From Candidatus Methanoplasma reticulitermitis (GTDB taxonomy: Archaea; Thermoplasmatota; Thermoplasmata; Methanomassiliicoccales; Methanomethylophilaceae): a DNA stretch of 27,726 nucleotides. Made by a program: the position numbers and the translations under genes. Below, piece after piece: positions 6,923 through 16,800 of this stretch. The notes under the pieces are model-generated. The model was not told the origin of the DNA and ran no database searches. It was given only the letters and a program-made list of their open reading frames with translations. Position 1 is the first letter of the stretch, and every line of letters starts with the position of its first letter. The stretch spans positions 1-27,726 of the forward strand of contig JAITTK010000034.1 in NCBI GenBank assembly GCA_031287135.1, in the 5' to 3' direction.

Positions 6923-8562
6923 TATATCTCTCCTCGATGGTTCGGCCTCTGATCTTCCGGGATCACCAAAGCCGCCTCGAGCTCTTCGGCGCCTTTTTTA
7001 TTCCTCTTTTTCCACTCATCGAGAGGGATAGAGAACTTCTTCTCTATCTCAGCACGATATTCTGGCCCCCCGTTGTATGCACAGAACGGGATTATCTGTA
7101 AATCCGGCGTTATATAATGGACACCGCAGCGCCTGACCCTCTCGACATCGTAGTTGAAGGAGTCCTGAAAGTGCATACCTCCGAAGAACATCATCTTCCA
7201 TGAAAATGACGCAAGGGCGGTCTTCGATTTTTTGCTCATGATGCTGCCCATCATTTTCTTGAACTGTTTCTTTGTCATGCCGCCCGGCAGGTTTTCTTCT
7301 ATGAGGGTCCTGTCCAGAAGTTTCAGCAGTTTCAGCAGGTATAGCTTTTTGAAACGTGCCTTCTCGGCTTGGGTCGATATCTCCATCAGGCCCGCGGAGA
7401 AAGCCTCGACATCGATGAACCTCGGGAACGGTGTCACATCTCCATTCTCATCCATGAAGACGTACGTGGCTATGCCGCAGTGGGGGTGTGTGGTGAATGT
7501 GACCTTCTTCTCTCCGAGCACTATGGAGGCGAAGTCCGATATGGGGGCCACTACAGGCACCGGATACCAGTCATCCTTCGTCGAGTATCCCGTCTGCTCC
7601 TGGAACGCTTTCACCAGATCCGGAAGTGTGAACCTGCCTTCGGACACCTCCTCGTTGGTTATCCTCCCGGTAAACGCCACGGGCTGGAAGTTTATCCCGC
7701 GTACGATATCCGCATTATCGAAAGCGAATTTCACCATGTCGCCTATCTGGTGATCGTTCATGCCTTTGACTATGGTCGGAACGAGCACTATGGAGGGACA
7801 TCTTCCGGTTTCCTCTTTCAGTTTCTTGCAATTGGAAATCACATCCAGTTTGACCTGGAACATCTTTCTGTCCCTTGCCTGGAGGTATATGTCGTCGCTT
7901 ACGCCGTCGAATGACAGATATATCGTATTCAGACCGGCCTGCGACGCATCCTTGAGGGTGTCGTATTTCTTTGCGAACTCAATCCCGTTAGTGGCAACCT
8001 GGACCTGGGCGAACCCTCTGTCCTTTGCCGCCTTGATTATCCTGACGAAATCGGGGTGTATGGTCGGTTCTCCTCCCGAGAACTGAACGGCCGTGCATTT
8101 TATGGGTTCCTCTGACCTGAGTGCATCCAACATCTTCATTAAGGTCTCGTAATCCGGCTCGTACACATACCCCTGCTGGTTCGCATTTGCGAAACATATG
8201 GGGCAGTTCATGTTGCATCTGTTGGTCAGATCGATGTTCGCAAGAGCGGAGCATGTCAGCATATCCACTCTTTGACCATCGATTAATATATGGACGCTGT
8301 CTCCGTCCTTCAAATTCTTATCCATGGGGTTCTTTAATCCGACGCCGTCGTGGGCGAATTTCTCCGCCCGCAGGAAAAGCTCTGTATCGGACCAATAAAC
8401 ATCACAGAATCTTCCGTGTTCGGGACAGGTCTTATCCATAAAGACCTTGCCGTCTTTGTCATAAAGACTGGCGGCGAGGATCTTTCCGCATTCCGGACAA
8501 ACCGATCTCGTCTCCTTCGGAAGCCCCTTCTTGACTGCATAATTCTGCATAGTTGAAGTCAT
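6922..8562 (-). CDS. tes: Radical SAM tetraether lipid synthase (Tes) homologue
   Basis: A 546-residue radical SAM protein of the MJ0619/Tes type, which joins the phytanyl tails of two archaeol-type lipids by C-C bonds to make tetraethers (GDGT). N-terminal cysteines C22, C25, C46 and C53 (CPECG...CPEHG...C) form a metal-binding knuckle; the radical SAM cluster motif CNMNCPIC is at 116-123; GGEP at 163-166 binds SAM; C362, C479 and C494 are candidate ligands of auxiliary clusters, which the characterised enzyme has. A basic, hydrophobic region (400-465, with KLYLLKLLKLL and SWKMMFFGGMHF) could contact the membrane. Length fits the family. It leads the tes-ferredoxin-ggr operon; a TATA-like ATATTATAAA is centred about 34 nt upstream. 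An ATG at 8550 (residue 5) is an alternative start. Related MJ0619-like proteins were once annotated as methyltransferases, so activity is inferred. Confidence 0.87.
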   Translation of the reverse strand: MTSTMQNYAVKKGLPKETRSVCPECGKILAASLYDKDGKVFMDKTCPEHGRFCDVYWSDTELFLRAEKFAHDGVGLKNPMDKNLKDGDSVHILIDGQRVDMLTCSALANIDLTNRCNMNCPICFANANQQGYVYEPDYETLMKMLDALRSEEPIKCTAVQFSGGEPTIHPDFVRIIKAAKDRGFAQVQVATNGIEFAKKYDTLKDASQAGLNTIYLSFDGVSDDIYLQARDRKMFQVKLDVISNCKKLKEETGRCPSIVLVPTIVKGMNDHQIGDMVKFAFDNADIVRGINFQPVAFTGRITNEEVSEGRFTLPDLVKAFQEQTGYSTKDDWYPVPVVAPISDFASIVLGEKKVTFTTHPHCGIATYVFMDENGDVTPFPRFIDVEAFSAGLMEISTQAEKARFKKLYLLKLLKLLDRTLIEENLPGGMTKKQFKKMMGSIMSKKSKTALASFSWKMMFFGGMHFQDSFNYDVERVRRCGVHYITPDLQIIPFCAYNGGPEYRAEIEKKFSIPLDEWKKRNKKGAEELEAALVIPEDQRPNHRGEI

Positions 8563-8590
8563 GGTACCGAGGCATGAGACCTACTCAGGA

Positions 8591-8600
8591 TTTATAATAT
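8591..8600 (-). promoter_or_regulatory. TATA-like box, tes operon
   Basis: The minus strand reads ATATTATAAA, centred about 34 nt from the tes ATG at 8562, giving a leader of only a few bases. Confidence 0.5.
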
Positions 8601-8652
8601 TTGCCGTGTGGGCTTGCGCGCGCGACGGCGGGCGATGTTGCGTCGCTAACTG

Positions 8653-8701
8653 TAATTCCCGCATTATATGTGGGCGGCGGACGGTGGTCGCCCGGGAATT
8701 A
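8653..8701. repeat. 9-bp inverted repeat bracketing a TATA box
   Basis: TAATTCCCG at 8653-8661 and CGGGAATTA at 8693-8701 are exact reverse complements, 31 bp apart and 40 bp centre to centre, about four helical turns. The TATA-like ATTATATG for the rightward gene (8663-8670) lies between them, so the arms could be operator half-sites or two sites for one dimeric or looping regulator. Confidence 0.55.
8663..8670 (+). promoter_or_regulatory. TATA-like box, lamin-tail protein gene
   Basis: ATTATATG is centred about 38 nt before the ATG at 8705. It implies a leader of roughly 10 nt and lies inside the 9-bp inverted repeat. Confidence 0.4.
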
Positions 8702-8704
8702 TAC

Positions 8705-11700
8705 ATGAGACGTACGGCCAGAGGGATCAGGAGATCGAAAGGGGGAAACATGCCCTTCGTTGTGATTGGAGTTGTTCTGCTGTTATTGGGTTCCGCCTAT
8801 GGGGTGATGGTATCACAGGCGAAGGACATCGAGGAAACGGCAGAGAACATAGTGACGGAGCTGGATTCGCTGGAACGCGCGATCGAAAGCACGAAGACTG
8901 CCGTGGAGAGGGGGCTGGGGGAGATCATTTTCAGTATAAGCACCGATCCGGAAGGGGGGTCGCTTGACAACAGAGCCACGATGTTCAGCGAATCGTCGGC
9001 CGAGTGGATGAGATCGAATTATCCGAACACGGATCGCGGTGTCGCGGTCTCCATGATGGATTTCGATTTCGTGCTTGAGGCGGAATCTCTTAAAATGGTG
9101 TCCTCCGATACATTCACAGAGGGGTTTGTACCGTCATATTTGAAGGCGGTGGGCCACTACACTGCAAAATTCGTATCCGGTTCTGGAACTTCGGTAAGAA
9201 CCGTGGCCGTCTCTACGGACGGTACATGCGCCCTGCCGCTCGTCGCGGAACAGGGGTCGCTTTTCGACCTCATGGTCTCGGGAGAGGGATCCGCACTGTC
9301 ACAGATGATGACCCATCAACTTACTGCCCTTGCACAATACAGGGTCCTGAACGGATACGGTGCCCTGGGAGAGCACGGTGATATGGGGACGGTATCGATA
9401 ATAACCAAGGATGATGTGGTATCGGCATACAAGAACTCCATTGATATCCTGGAACTACTGGTGTTCCGGTCCGTGCCCGAAGGTCTGGATGCGGACTCGG
9501 AAAGGATCGACATCGCGGACAGGATGATCGCGGGGGACGGGTATCTGGACATCGACATATCCGCGATATACGCTCAGGCACTCATATCCGTGCTTGACGA
9601 TCTGATCCTGAAATGGTCGGACTATCTTTACGGCAATGTCGTGATGGAAGGGGCGGACATTGTCGCAGACGGGCTTATGAACGCATGGGATTCGCTGAAG
9701 GGCTTCTTCACCAATAAAAACGAGTTCTCGGCTGCCCCGTACATAGAAAGCATAATGGCCGACAGCGGGCTGGACGCGGAACATTACAGATACCTGTTCA
9801 GCGGAAGGTCTGCGACCATCTTTGTCCCGGGGTTCGTCATCAATGTCGGCAACGATGCCATATCCGTGCCTTCTCTGACGATACGGCCCGATTATCCTTC
9901 CGTCGACCTGATGGCGTGGGAAGGGATATCCGATTTCAAAAGCGATTACAGGGGGGACACAAACGGAATAAGGGAATGGCTCAGGAATGTCATCAACTCC
10001 GCCGCCGTCAATATCGGGGTGTCGAAAGCACTCGGGACCGTCAGAACGGAGATAGACCGGACAGATGAGGAAGGTTTCATGGAATCCGTCTTCTCGGCGG
10101 TGGACAGGGCACTCAAGGAAGGAGCGGCAGAGGCAGAGAGGATAATGTCGAGTGCCATAGATGAACAACGGATATCCGATCCATTTCATTCTGCGATATT
10201 CAGGGTCATTTCGGATAATCTCGGGAAGATATACGGCCTGGACTCGTTCGTGGAACAAATCAGATCATCGGCGGAGTCCGCACTGAGATCGTATCTGGAC
10301 GGCACAGGCGTGAGATATGATGACAGATCTATCAACACTGCCGTAGATTCCATCATGAGGGCGGGTTGCGTCGAAGAAACGATTTCCGATTACGGGGATG
10401 CCGTGAATGATTGTCTAAGAGGCCTGAGTGCGCTTGCAGAGGTACCGGAGAAGCAGTCCGGCGTCTTTAAGAAGATATGCGTCTCGATCCTGTCCGGCGG
10501 CATATTCTACATGGACATAATGACGGACATCCCGGAAAGGATAAGGACCATTTGCACGGAGGCTCAAAAAAACACGGATATAAATTCATACAGCGGACCG
10601 ATCGATCTTCCGGGAACAGACAGCTTCAGGCTCACGGGCTCAGACGGCAGGACCTCCGTCGAAAAACTGCGGCTGAAATATGATGCATCGCCCGAGGTGA
10701 AGATCGCCGGTCCGAACGACAACCTCTCCGACTGCATCCACTACGTGGGTTTCAATGACACAACGGGTGCGTCCTACTCCACGGCTTTTTCAATCTATCT
10801 CGAGGACGATCTTGAATACGTGATCGAGGGCTCTGGGATCCTTGAATCGACAATGGGGACATCGGACTCGGTGCTCCGGGGATCGTCCGAAGTACGTCTT
10901 CAGCTGAAGATCGTCACTGTGAGCGGATGGGAATTGGCAGGCGTCCGCGGCTACAAACCGAGCAACACACTCCTGGAGGACGCATGGAATGTCCTGATCA
11001 AACTGCTCTCACCCATTCTGGAACCCCTCCGTAAGGTGATGTCCATGATAACGGACGCGCTTTCGATACTGAACTCCGCATTGATGGAACTTTCGAAATA
11101 TGTCGCTTCGGTGGTACAGAAACTGTATACTGTCCTGATGGAACCGCTGGAAATGATCGCCGATTTCGTGGAGGATACACTGAGCTGGATATTCGACAGC
11201 ATCCTTGAGGCGGCGGTTAACGCGGTTCAGTGGATAGTGGGGATAGACGCGTCGAAGCAGACGGTCGGGTTCTCATTCATGGGATTCGCCCTGACATTCA
11301 CGACAAAACTCTCCACATTGGTCAATAATACCAAAACACTGCTGACCGTCACGATGAGCTGTACCATAGGCGGCCTTCATGTATCCGGTTCGGTCACGAT
11401 AAAACAGAAAGGCTCCGGTTCGGACAAGGAGATGATATTGACTGGCAACGCCCTGATCGAGGGGAATAACTGGAGCGTCTCCGCCGATATCGATCCGCTC
11501 ATGAAATCCACCCCTCACATGATCTCAATCAACGGACACGTCAGAGGCGTGGCGTTCGATGTCCTGCTCCCGGATCTCGTCCAATATCAGCGCGTTGAGT
11601 TCTCGCTCTCGGACATCCCCGCACTGGGGACCATCCTGTCCAACATACCGCTGCCGATACCGGGGGCGAAGGCGGCATTGGATGCGGGAGTGGAACTGAA

Positions 11701-12772
11701 ATACAACATACCTTTCGAGACGGGGATACTCATCAACGAGTTCGAACTGAATCCTTCCGGAGAGGACAAGGACGGGGAGTGGATTGAGATATACAACGCA
11801 ACGAAATCCACCGTCGATCTCAACGGTTACACGGTGAGCGCGGGCTCCAACCCGAAGACCAAGATCCATACTCTGACAGGACTCGTTCTGTCCCCGGGAC
11901 AGAAAGAGATCATCATCCTTCCGGGATCTTTCCTCAACAATTCCGGATCCTCGCTGCTGTCGTCCGGGGAGCACGTGATATTGAGGTCGCCGGATGGCCT
12001 CGAGGTTGATAAGACCCCTGAAAAGAAGGATTCGAAGAACGATGATTTTACGTGGCAGAGGGTCGCGGATGGTGCGATCGACTGGACGTTCGCGGATGGA
12101 ACACCCGGGACTGGCAACTGCGGAGGGCTGGTCAGCGGAGAGATGGTCAGGACACAGGTCCTGAAGATTCTGAAGGACTCTGCGGTCAAGACCATGGGGG
12201 AGATGAAGAAACTGACAAGCACGGGGGACCTCTCGGAGTTCCTGAAGGCGGCGATACACCATGCGCTTACCTCGGGGATAGAGATGTTGGCCGGCTGTCT
12301 CGTTGAAGCTTCCGTCTTTGTGTCGCTGGAAATCACCGATGTGAGTTCGACGGTTTGCACCGGGGTCAGGGTCGCGCTGTTCATAGACTCGGGATTCGTC
12401 GAAGATGGACTGAAATATCTTGTCGGGGAGATAGAATCGATTCTGCTCAACATCGAGAATCCGTACGGCCTCAGACCGAAGGAGGTCCTGACCGATAATC
12501 TGTACCTCGGGGTGACCGTCTACACCGGCATGACGTCTCCAAGATTCATGAAGAATACCGAGACATACCCAAACGTGAGGCTCGGCGTGCACATCAACAG
12601 CAATGTTTCGGGTCTGTGCCGTATAGTGGGTTCGGACATCGGGGAGTGGAAGGTCACCGCGGGAGTGATCATCATGGACTGCCCGTCTGCCGTTATACCG
12701 TCATCGCAGAATGCGGACAAGACGCTTGAATCCGATCTCTGGCTCTTAAGAGCCACATTCACATCGGTGTGA
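8705..12772 (+). CDS. Large membrane-anchored extracytoplasmic protein with lamin-tail domain
   Basis: A protein of 1355 residues from the ATG at 8705; the frame is open further upstream, but that part covers the promoter region and is not protein-like. A basic N-terminus (MRRTARGIRRSKGGN) precedes a single hydrophobic segment at 17-36, recalling class III (pilin-like) signal sequences, then a short coiled-coil-like stretch (38-75). Most of the protein is mixed, extracytoplasmic-looking sequence. Residues about 755-850 hold a run of amphipathic, hydrophobic helices. Residues about 1006-1137 match a lamin-tail domain (INEFELNPSG...EWIEIYN...DLNGY; end FTWQRVADGAIDWTF...TPGTGN). Function unknown; a surface-assembled or pilus-associated role is speculative. 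It stands alone, divergent from tes. An ATG at 8750, just before the helix and preceded by AAAGGGGGAA, is an alternative start. Confidence 0.8.
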   Translation: MRRTARGIRRSKGGNMPFVVIGVVLLLLGSAYGVMVSQAKDIEETAENIVTELDSLERAIESTKTAVERGLGEIIFSISTDPEGGSLDNRATMFSESSAEWMRSNYPNTDRGVAVSMMDFDFVLEAESLKMVSSDTFTEGFVPSYLKAVGHYTAKFVSGSGTSVRTVAVSTDGTCALPLVAEQGSLFDLMVSGEGSALSQMMTHQLTALAQYRVLNGYGALGEHGDMGTVSIITKDDVVSAYKNSIDILELLVFRSVPEGLDADSERIDIADRMIAGDGYLDIDISAIYAQALISVLDDLILKWSDYLYGNVVMEGADIVADGLMNAWDSLKGFFTNKNEFSAAPYIESIMADSGLDAEHYRYLFSGRSATIFVPGFVINVGNDAISVPSLTIRPDYPSVDLMAWEGISDFKSDYRGDTNGIREWLRNVINSAAVNIGVSKALGTVRTEIDRTDEEGFMESVFSAVDRALKEGAAEAERIMSSAIDEQRISDPFHSAIFRVISDNLGKIYGLDSFVEQIRSSAESALRSYLDGTGVRYDDRSINTAVDSIMRAGCVEETISDYGDAVNDCLRGLSALAEVPEKQSGVFKKICVSILSGGIFYMDIMTDIPERIRTICTEAQKNTDINSYSGPIDLPGTDSFRLTGSDGRTSVEKLRLKYDASPEVKIAGPNDNLSDCIHYVGFNDTTGASYSTAFSIYLEDDLEYVIEGSGILESTMGTSDSVLRGSSEVRLQLKIVTVSGWELAGVRGYKPSNTLLEDAWNVLIKLLSPILEPLRKVMSMITDALSILNSALMELSKYVASVVQKLYTVLMEPLEMIADFVEDTLSWIFDSILEAAVNAVQWIVGIDASKQTVGFSFMGFALTFTTKLSTLVNNTKTLLTVTMSCTIGGLHVSGSVTIKQKGSGSDKEMILTGNALIEGNNWSVSADIDPLMKSTPHMISINGHVRGVAFDVLLPDLVQYQRVEFSLSDIPALGTILSNIPLPIPGAKAALDAGVELKYNIPFETGILINEFELNPSGEDKDGEWIEIYNATKSTVDLNGYTVSAGSNPKTKIHTLTGLVLSPGQKEIIILPGSFLNNSGSSLLSSGEHVILRSPDGLEVDKTPEKKDSKNDDFTWQRVADGAIDWTFADGTPGTGNCGGLVSGEMVRTQVLKILKDSAVKTMGEMKKLTSTGDLSEFLKAAIHHALTSGIEMLAGCLVEASVFVSLEITDVSSTVCTGVRVALFIDSGFVEDGLKYLVGEIESILLNIENPYGLRPKEVLTDNLYLGVTVYTGMTSPRFMKNTETYPNVRLGVHINSNVSGLCRIVGSDIGEWKVTAGVIIMDCPSAVIPSSQNADKTLESDLWLLRATFTSV

Positions 12773-12815
12773 TCGGAGGCGCCTGATATGAAAAAGAAAA
12801 TGGAGGGCACCCATG

Positions 12816-12826
12816 TTTAATTATAG
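12816..12826 (+). promoter_or_regulatory. TATA box, Nog1-polC transcript
   Basis: TTTAATTATAG is centred about 26 nt before the ATG at 12847, so a leaderless transcript is expected. Confidence 0.6.
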
Positions 12827-12846
12827 ATGATGCGTATAATCTTCCC

Positions 12847-13836
12847 ATGGCCGGAATGAGTTTCAGAGTACCGACCGTACTCTCCGCGGACGAGCTTATG
12901 GACAAATCGTTCAAGAGGGCCTCCAAGATAACGAAAAAAGGAACCGACGCATTGGACGGCAAGAAGAAAACCGCCCTTGCCAAGATAACCGCATCCGGGG
13001 ACATAATCGTCTCCACTCTGAACGGCTATATCAGCAAATTTCCGAGAATCGAGAAAGAAGAGGATTTCCTCCCCGAATTGATCGACCTCATCATAGGGAT
13101 TGACAGATACAAGAAGGCCCTGGGCGCCCTCAACTGGGCATCTGGCAGGGTGGATAAACTCAAGAACGATTCCCTGCGGGATGTGAGAAGGACAAAAGAC
13201 CCCAATATGATCGAGAGCATCAAGAACAGTTTCTACGGGAGGATGTCGTCCCATATAAAACGGATCAGCGACGATCTTCTTTTCCTTCAGGACGCAAAGA
13301 ACAAGTTCAGGAAGCTTCCCGCCATCGACCCGAACGTACCCACCGTCGTGGTCGCCGGTTTCCCGAATGTCGGCAAAAGCAGTCTGGTGGCCAAACTGAG
13401 CACCGCGGCCCCTCAGGTGGCCCCGTATCCGTTCACCACAAAGGGGATAATAATAGGGCACATAAAGGATGAATGGAGAACATTCCAGATAATAGACACC
13501 CCCGGACTCCTCGACCGCGAATTCGACGACAGGAACGATATCGAGAAACAGGCCGTACTGGCCCTGAGATATCTCACAGACGTCATGCTTTTCATCCTGG
13601 ATCCTTCTGAGACCTGCGGCTATGACCTTGATAAGCAGAATGCTCTGCTGAAGACTGTGAAGGAGAACTTCGGCGAGGTGCCCATAATAGTCGCCGAAAG
13701 CAAGAGCGACATCATCAAAAGAAGTACGGGCGATATCAGTTTCTCCGCCGAGACGGGAGAAGGCATGAATGAATTGACCGAGAAGATACTGAATTTGCTC
13801 AGAGCGATATTCAGAGAAAGGGCGGTCGAATCCTAA
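12847..13836 (+). CDS. Nog1-family (OBG/HflX-type) GTPase
   Basis: A 329-residue GTPase related to eukaryotic Nog1, a factor in large ribosomal subunit assembly; archaeal members are thought to act in ribosome maturation. A helical Nog1 N-terminal domain (1-160) precedes the G domain: G1 GFPNVGKSSL (171-180), G2 YPFTTKG (194-200), G3 DTPG (217-220) and G5-like SAETGEG near 299-305. The G4 position reads ESKSD (284-288), so the usual asparagine of NKxD is serine; guanine specificity may be altered, or the substitution tolerated. The protein ends soon after the G domain and lacks the long eukaryotic C-terminus. It is followed after 12 nt by the DNA polymerase D large subunit gene on the same strand and probably shares its transcript. 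Confidence 0.9.
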   Translation: MAGMSFRVPTVLSADELMDKSFKRASKITKKGTDALDGKKKTALAKITASGDIIVSTLNGYISKFPRIEKEEDFLPELIDLIIGIDRYKKALGALNWASGRVDKLKNDSLRDVRRTKDPNMIESIKNSFYGRMSSHIKRISDDLLFLQDAKNKFRKLPAIDPNVPTVVVAGFPNVGKSSLVAKLSTAAPQVAPYPFTTKGIIIGHIKDEWRTFQIIDTPGLLDREFDDRNDIEKQAVLALRYLTDVMLFILDPSETCGYDLDKQNALLKTVKENFGEVPIIVAESKSDIIKRSTGDISFSAETGEGMNELTEKILNLLRAIFRERAVES

Positions 13837-13848
13837 GGGGTCTGACGC

Positions 13849-16800
13849 ATGGGAGATATTGCAGCCAGCGACGCGATGAAAGAATACTTCAGATCGCTCT
13901 CCGAGAAGAACGACGAGTGCTACAAGATAGCCGAAGCTGCACGGAAACAGGGCAAGGATCCCGAAGAATATGTGGAGATACCGCAAGCGGAGGATCTCGC
14001 ATCGCGTGTCGAGAAACTGCTGAAGGATTACAGTGTCGAAGGGGTCGCGAACGACATAAGAAGGCTTACAAAGGAGCATGAAAACCGCGAAATAGTTGCC
14101 CTGATGATTGCAAAAGAGATAGCCAACAGGCCGGCGGAAAGCATTGAAAAAGCCGTCGACAGGGCCGTCAGAGTCGGCCTTGCCGTTCTCACCGAAGGTA
14201 TTCTGGTCGCACCGCTGGAAGGCATTGCTGATACGAAATTGAAGACGAACTCCGACGGCTCATCTTACATCGACCTCATATTCGCCGGACCGATCCGTGC
14301 GGCGGGCGGTACCGGACAGGCGATGAGTGTCCTGATCGCGGATATGGTGCGTCAGGCGCTGGGCATCGGCAAATACATCCCGACGAAGGAAGAGATCGCG
14401 AGATTCGATGAAGAGATACCTTTGTACAAACAATGTCAGCACCTTCAGTTCTCTCCGACTCCCCAGGAGATTGAACTGATTGTCAAAAACTGCCCCATCT
14501 GCATAGACGGAGAGGGTACGGAGACAATGGAGATATCGGGATACAGGGACCTTCCCAGGATAGAGACCAACCGCGTAAGGGGCGGTGCATGCCTGGTCAT
14601 TGCAGAGGGGATGTGCCAGAAGGCATCCAAACTGAAGAAGCACGTGGACAAACTGGGAATACAGGGCTGGGATTTCATCGGAGAGTACATCGAAGCGCAT
14701 AAGATGCCTGAAGAAACCGGCAACAAGCAGAAAAGCGTCCAGCCCTCTACGACGTATCTCAAGGATTTGGTTGCCGGAAGGCCGATATTCGGCCATCCTT
14801 CCGCAGTAGGCGGATTCAGACTGAGATACGGGAGAGCACGGACAACCGGGCTGGCGGCCCTGGCATTCAGTCCAGCGAGCATGTATGCCATGGACGAATT
14901 CATGGCACTCGGGACCCAGGTCAAAACAGAAAGACCCGGGAAAGCCTGCGTTGTCACCCCGTGCGATATACTCGACGGACCATTCGTCCTCCTGAACAAC
15001 GGAGACCTCGTGCAATGTCAGACCAAGGAGGACGTGCTCGCCGTGCAGAAGGACATCGCAGAAATCGTGGATAACGGAGAGATACTCGTTCCTTTCGGAG
15101 AATTCTGTGAGAATAATCAGGCTCTTGTGCCATGCGGATATCCCATAGAGTGGCACAGGGAAGAGATACTGTCCAAAGGGGATCTGCCCGATGATTGGGA
15201 GAACCCCGCATATGAACGCGCAAAGGAGATGTGCTCGCAGCTCGGCGTCCCCCTCCATCCCAGATATAACCTGTTCTGGTACGATGTGAGCATAGATAGA
15301 CTCGCAGAACTCAGATCATACATACTTTCGGAGGGCAGATTCGAGAGGAACCTGATAATCCCGAAAAACCCGCTGAACAAAAGGACACTGGAGGATCTGT
15401 GCGTCACGCACCGCGTTTCAGGCAACGAAGTCGTGGTGGACGAACTGTATTCGATGCCCCTGATTGACGGGCTCGGTCTCGGCATTGCTGACGGCAGGAT
15501 AGTGTCCGTGAGGGAGCTTGAGGGCAATGACACCCTGTCAGCCGTCAGCAAAGCGGCCGGGTTCGAGATCAGAGCAAAGGCTAGGACCCGCATTGGAACC
15601 AGGATGGCACGTCCCGAGAAGGCAAAGGAGAGGGAGATGTCACCCAAAGTGCACACTCTTTTCCCGGTCGGAAGGGACGGGCAGTACGGCAGGGACATTG
15701 ATTCCGCCATAAAGGCATCCAAAAGCAAGATGCCTCTGAGCCAGAGTGCGGAGCCTGTCCTGAACATAGAGATAGGTAAACGAATGTGTTCCCGGTGCGG
15801 TACCCAAACGTACCGCGTATGGTGCAGGTCATGTCATGCTCATACAATCGCATCCAACACTAAGAACACATACGGCAACACCGGGCCATCGACAATGAAC
15901 ATAAATCTCTCAAAGGAGTACCAAGACGCAGTCCTGTATCTGGACGAAAAAACGCCGGATGAGCTTAAGTGCGTAGAAGGCCTGATATCGAGGACGAAGA
16001 CCCCCGAGACTCTCGAGAAAGGGATACTCAGATCGAAGAACGGTGTGTCTGTTTTCAAAGACGGTACAATAAGATACGATATGACGGATGTGCCCCTGAC
16101 CCACTTCAGGCCGAGGGAGATCGGCCTCAGTGTTGAAAAGGCACGCGAATTGGGATACACGTACGATTGGGACAATCAGCCTCTCACGAGCGATGAACAG
16201 ATATGCGAACTGAGAGTACAAGACATAATCCCGTCAAAGGACTGCGGAGATTTTCTTGTTAAGATCGCAAAGTTCCTCGACGACGAACTGGAGAAGTTCT
16301 ACAATCTGGAAAAATACTACGGAGTTGAGAACCGAACCGACCTCATAGGACATCTGACGTTCGGTCTTGCTCCCCACACTTCCGGTTGCATTCTTTGCCG
16401 GATAATAGGGTATTCGGACATAAGAGGATGCTATGGTCACCCCTTTTTCCACGCCGCGAAGAGAAGGAACTGCGACGGGGATGAGGACTGTATCATACTG
16501 GCACTTGACGGACTTCTGAACTTCTCGAGGCTATTCCTGCCGGACAGGAGGGGGGGACTGATGGATGCTCCGCTGGTTCTCACCACGAGACTGGACCCGA
16601 ATGAGATCGATAAGGAAGCGCACAACATAGACTGTCTGAGGAAATACCCCCTCGAGTTCTACAAAGCGGCGATGGACATGTGCGACCCGAAAGAGATAGA
16701 GAAGAAAATGGATCTTATCTCGGGCCGTGTCGGGACACCGAAACAGTATGAAGGTCTGGGTTTCACCCATGATACCCGCGACATATCCGAAGGTCCCAAG

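Noticed and set aside
8561..8704. Extension of the lamin-tail protein frame to 8561
   Set aside because: This stretch carries the tes promoter and the inverted repeat, its translation is rich in Arg/Cys and not protein-like, and the ATG at 8705 precedes a sensible basic-hydrophobic anchor.
12052..12306. Plus-strand open frame inside the lamin-tail gene, and the many long minus-strand frames opposite it
   Set aside because: Shadow frames of a long coding region with strong codon bias; no independent start signals or domains.
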